NCBI GenBank assembly: GCA_035406565.1
Contig: DAONLG010000075.1
Span: 1 to 7,348 of the forward strand
Source of the DNA: Soehngenia sp035406565
Lineage (GTDB): Bacteria; Bacillota; Clostridia; Tissierellales; Tissierellaceae
Reading direction: 5' to 3'
DNA length: 7,348 bases
Shown: positions 5,787 through 7,348 of the stretch, piece after piece
How positions within the stretch are numbered: the stretch's first letter is position 1
Layout of the letters: each line of letters starts with the position of its first letter
The notes under the pieces: model-generated
What the model saw: only the letters and a program-made list of their open reading frames with translations
Told to the model about the DNA's origin: nothing
The model's database searches: none
Program-made: the position numbers and the translations under genes

Positions 5787-7102
5787 CATTTTACAATCAC
5801 ATTTGCAGCAGTGTAATAGTCTTTTATACCCGAAATTAAATTGTTTTCGCTCACTCTAGTATACATCCCTGCGTATTTTCTGTTGTATAAAAATACACCG
5901 ACTAAATATTTTAAGTTCTTCTTTTTCAATCCTTCTTCATAAACTACAAACTCTCTCTCAAACGGTTCTACAAACTCTTGAAAAATGTAGTTATTGTTAA
6001 AAGCTTTTTCTAATCCCTCTATCCAAGTTGAACTATCTAAATCTCTTCCAATCATGACTCCTTGTGAAGCATTCATATCCATTGGTTTTATAACATATTT
6101 ATCTTTATTTGCGAGTACTTCATTAAATACATGCTTTTCCCCACCAAATATTCCAGTATATGGTATATGCTCTTTTATAAAATCGATTTCTTCATTTTTT
6201 AGTAAATATTTGATGTCATCATCGTGCAGAACTTTAAAAAATATCTTATTATGTGCTACTTGACTTCTCAATGAACCGATGGTTACCACGCTTTTATCTT
6301 TATACGCTTTTATGAAAGCCTCGGCTTCATTAAATTTTTCTATCAATTCAAATGTCACAATTCTTCTATATATTAAATCAATCCTTGTATCATCATAATA
6401 TAGTTTCTTATCTCTGTACACTAAATCCCTTGGATCTGCTATAAATGCCTTTAGTCCTCTTCTTTCATAAGCTTTTTTAAATTCTATGAATTCATAAGTA
6501 GTTGCACTCTCTTTAAAATCAACTATAGCCACATTGGGATTTCCTTCACGAAATCTTGATTTTTCATATAATTTTAAGCTCTCATCCACCCATTTATCTA
6601 TCAATTCTCTATTTATAAATTCATAGCCGTTTTTAATGTCTTCCATTGCTTTTGACTCTAATAATATCTTTGCTATAGTGTTATCCTCGTTCATTGCCGA
6701 TGATCCATCGGTATTTAACTCGCAAAATTTAAAATTATCTTTATCTTTGTAGAACATGTCAAATCTAGCTATTGGGATATTTACATCATAGGGATTTTCT
6801 AATAGAATCAGCTCTTCTATCTCTTTAGGAAATAAAAATCTCTTTCTGAACTCAGCATTTTTAATGTACTCGTCAGTAACTTTATCGCAAATATTCATCA
6901 TGTATTCCATGATGACTTTTATGTTCTCCTCTTCATCTTTTGTAAAAAACATGGGGTTGTAGGTAAAAGGAACAGGCTTACCCTTGTAGATGGCAGATGA
7001 ATTGTTTACTTTTTGGGCTAAAGAAAAGTAATCCTTTTCATAATAATCTTTGTTTTTTAACACCATCTCTATAAAGGATTTATTTATATCTTCAGCTTTC
7101 AT
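5786..7102 (-). CDS. Glutathionylspermidine-synthase-like (circularly permuted) ATP-grasp ligase
   Basis: A 438-residue probable ATP-dependent carboxylate-amine or carboxylate-thiol ligase. Features in order are an N-terminal region with ARFDMFYK (112-119) and the acidic stretch FCELNTDGSSAMNEDN (126-141), which looks like the metal/ATP-binding segment of permuted ATP-grasp enzymes; DLIYRR (242-247); a Lys-containing segment around AHNKIFFKVL (283-292); the nucleotide-binding YVIKPMDMNASQGVMIGRD (336-354); QEFVEP (375-380); and a C-terminal GVFLYNRKYAGMYTRVS (402-418). There is no signal peptide or membrane segment. The ATG overlaps the TGA of the upstream gene in ATGA, and GGGTG precedes it by 7-8 nt, so translation is probably coupled. 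The upstream gene resembles glutamate-cysteine ligase, so this enzyme may add a second building block to a gamma-glutamyl compound. Superfamily is fairly certain; substrate is not known. Confidence 0.8.
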   Translation of the reverse strand: MKAEDINKSFIEMVLKNKDYYEKDYFSLAQKVNNSSAIYKGKPVPFTYNPMFFTKDEEENIKVIMEYMMNICDKVTDEYIKNAEFRKRFLFPKEIEELILLENPYDVNIPIARFDMFYKDKDNFKFCELNTDGSSAMNEDNTIAKILLESKAMEDIKNGYEFINRELIDKWVDESLKLYEKSRFREGNPNVAIVDFKESATTYEFIEFKKAYERRGLKAFIADPRDLVYRDKKLYYDDTRIDLIYRRIVTFELIEKFNEAEAFIKAYKDKSVVTIGSLRSQVAHNKIFFKVLHDDDIKYLLKNEEIDFIKEHIPYTGIFGGEKHVFNEVLANKDKYVIKPMDMNASQGVMIGRDLDSSTWIEGLEKAFNNNYIFQEFVEPFEREFVVYEEGLKKKNLKYLVGVFLYNRKYAGMYTRVSENNLISGIKDYYTAANVIVK

Positions 7103-7348
7103 ATTGCTTCACCCTTTGCTATCGCCCAATCAAAAGCATTTAATCTGTCTGTATTCTCATAAAGTTTTTTTGTTCTCTCATATAAGTTGATTTCATTATA
7201 GCACAGGTTATTAAGTGGCACTAAGTATTTTTTTTCATCATCATTTAGTCCCTCTTGTGCTAAGTTGAGGAGTTTTTTTGCGATATCTATCATATTATTT
7301 TCGCCATATAAACTTAAAAGACCATTTTTAATAATTTTTTCTTTTCCT
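7099..7348 (-). CDS. C-terminal fragment of a probable glutamate-cysteine ligase-type protein (5' part beyond window)
   Basis: The reading frame is open to the right edge, giving 82 sense codons in view before the TGA. The ATG at 7293 is probably an internal Met: it has no ribosome binding site, and the residues before it (KIIKNGLLSLYGENN) read as ordinary coding sequence. The visible part resembles the C-terminus of the GCS2/EgtA/plant-type glutamate-cysteine ligase family, which typically has a 'dia..l..lA.eGL' helix followed by 'yL.PL': here MIDIAKKLLNLAQEGL and KKYLVPLNNL. The stop overlaps the ATP-grasp start by 4 bases (ATGA). A ligase making gamma-glutamylcysteine next to an ATP-grasp ligase is a logical pair. 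The identification rests on a short tail and family memory, so it is tentative. Confidence 0.6.
   Translation of the reverse strand, partial: GKEKIIKNGLLSLYGENNMIDIAKKLLNLAQEGLNDDEKKYLVPLNNLCYNEINLYERTKKLYENTDRLNAFDWAIAKGEAI

Noticed and set aside
5246..6263. Plus-strand open frames opposite ung (5246-5452) and the ATP-grasp gene (5994-6263)
   Set aside because: They are shadows of real minus-strand genes with clear catalytic motifs.
7099..7293. A complete 64-residue protein starting at the ATG at 7293
   Set aside because: No ribosome binding site precedes this ATG, and the frame is open upstream to the edge with coding-like sequence, so it is the tail of a larger gene.

Overview
The window comes from an AT-rich (low-GC) bacterial chromosome. 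Strong AGGAGG-type ribosome binding sites, tightly packed operons, a selenocysteine-containing formate dehydrogenase and a flavin/iron-sulfur NAD module all point to a strictly anaerobic Firmicute of the Clostridia/Tissierellia type. The species cannot be named from this sequence. No rRNA, tRNA, CRISPR array, insertion sequence or phage gene was seen, and no gene-free stretch exceeds 300 bases.

Layout, all on the minus strand unless noted. (1) Positions 3940 down to 1 hold a three-gene operon, nuoE-like, nuoF-like and formate dehydrogenase alpha, with 9-nt gaps between genes. The last gene runs off the left edge. A naive reading breaks it at an in-frame TGA at 797-799. That TGA lies in the conserved HCARL-U-HS active-site context, is followed by a bacterial SECIS-like hairpin, and the protein family continues in the same frame beyond it. 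It is therefore a selenocysteine codon, and this is one gene of at least 616 codons. (2) A gap of about 110 bp (3952-4059) carries candidate divergent promoters. (3) A small plus-strand membrane protein of the DUF1294 type lies at 4060-4332. (4) A second minus-strand operon reads from the right edge to 4327. It holds the C-terminal end of a probable glutamate-cysteine ligase-type protein, a glutathionylspermidine-synthase-like ATP-grasp ligase, uracil-DNA glycosylase (ung) and an alpha/beta hydrolase. It ends tail-to-tail with the DUF1294 gene, sharing the palindrome CTATAG as both stop codons, and a 12-bp inverted repeat that looks like a terminator sits just beyond its end.

How the genes work together: the first operon encodes a cytoplasmic formate dehydrogenase/CO2 reductase joined to an NADH-reacting flavin module. 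The cluster content, including two extra C-terminal [4Fe-4S] motifs in the NuoF-like subunit, fits the electron-bifurcating NAD/ferredoxin formate dehydrogenases of anaerobes. The second operon begins with two enzymes that together could make a gamma-glutamyl thiol or a related amide-linked small molecule, followed by a DNA-repair enzyme and a general esterase-like protein. The thiol pathway is the least defined and most interesting inference here; the recoded UGA is the best supported observation.
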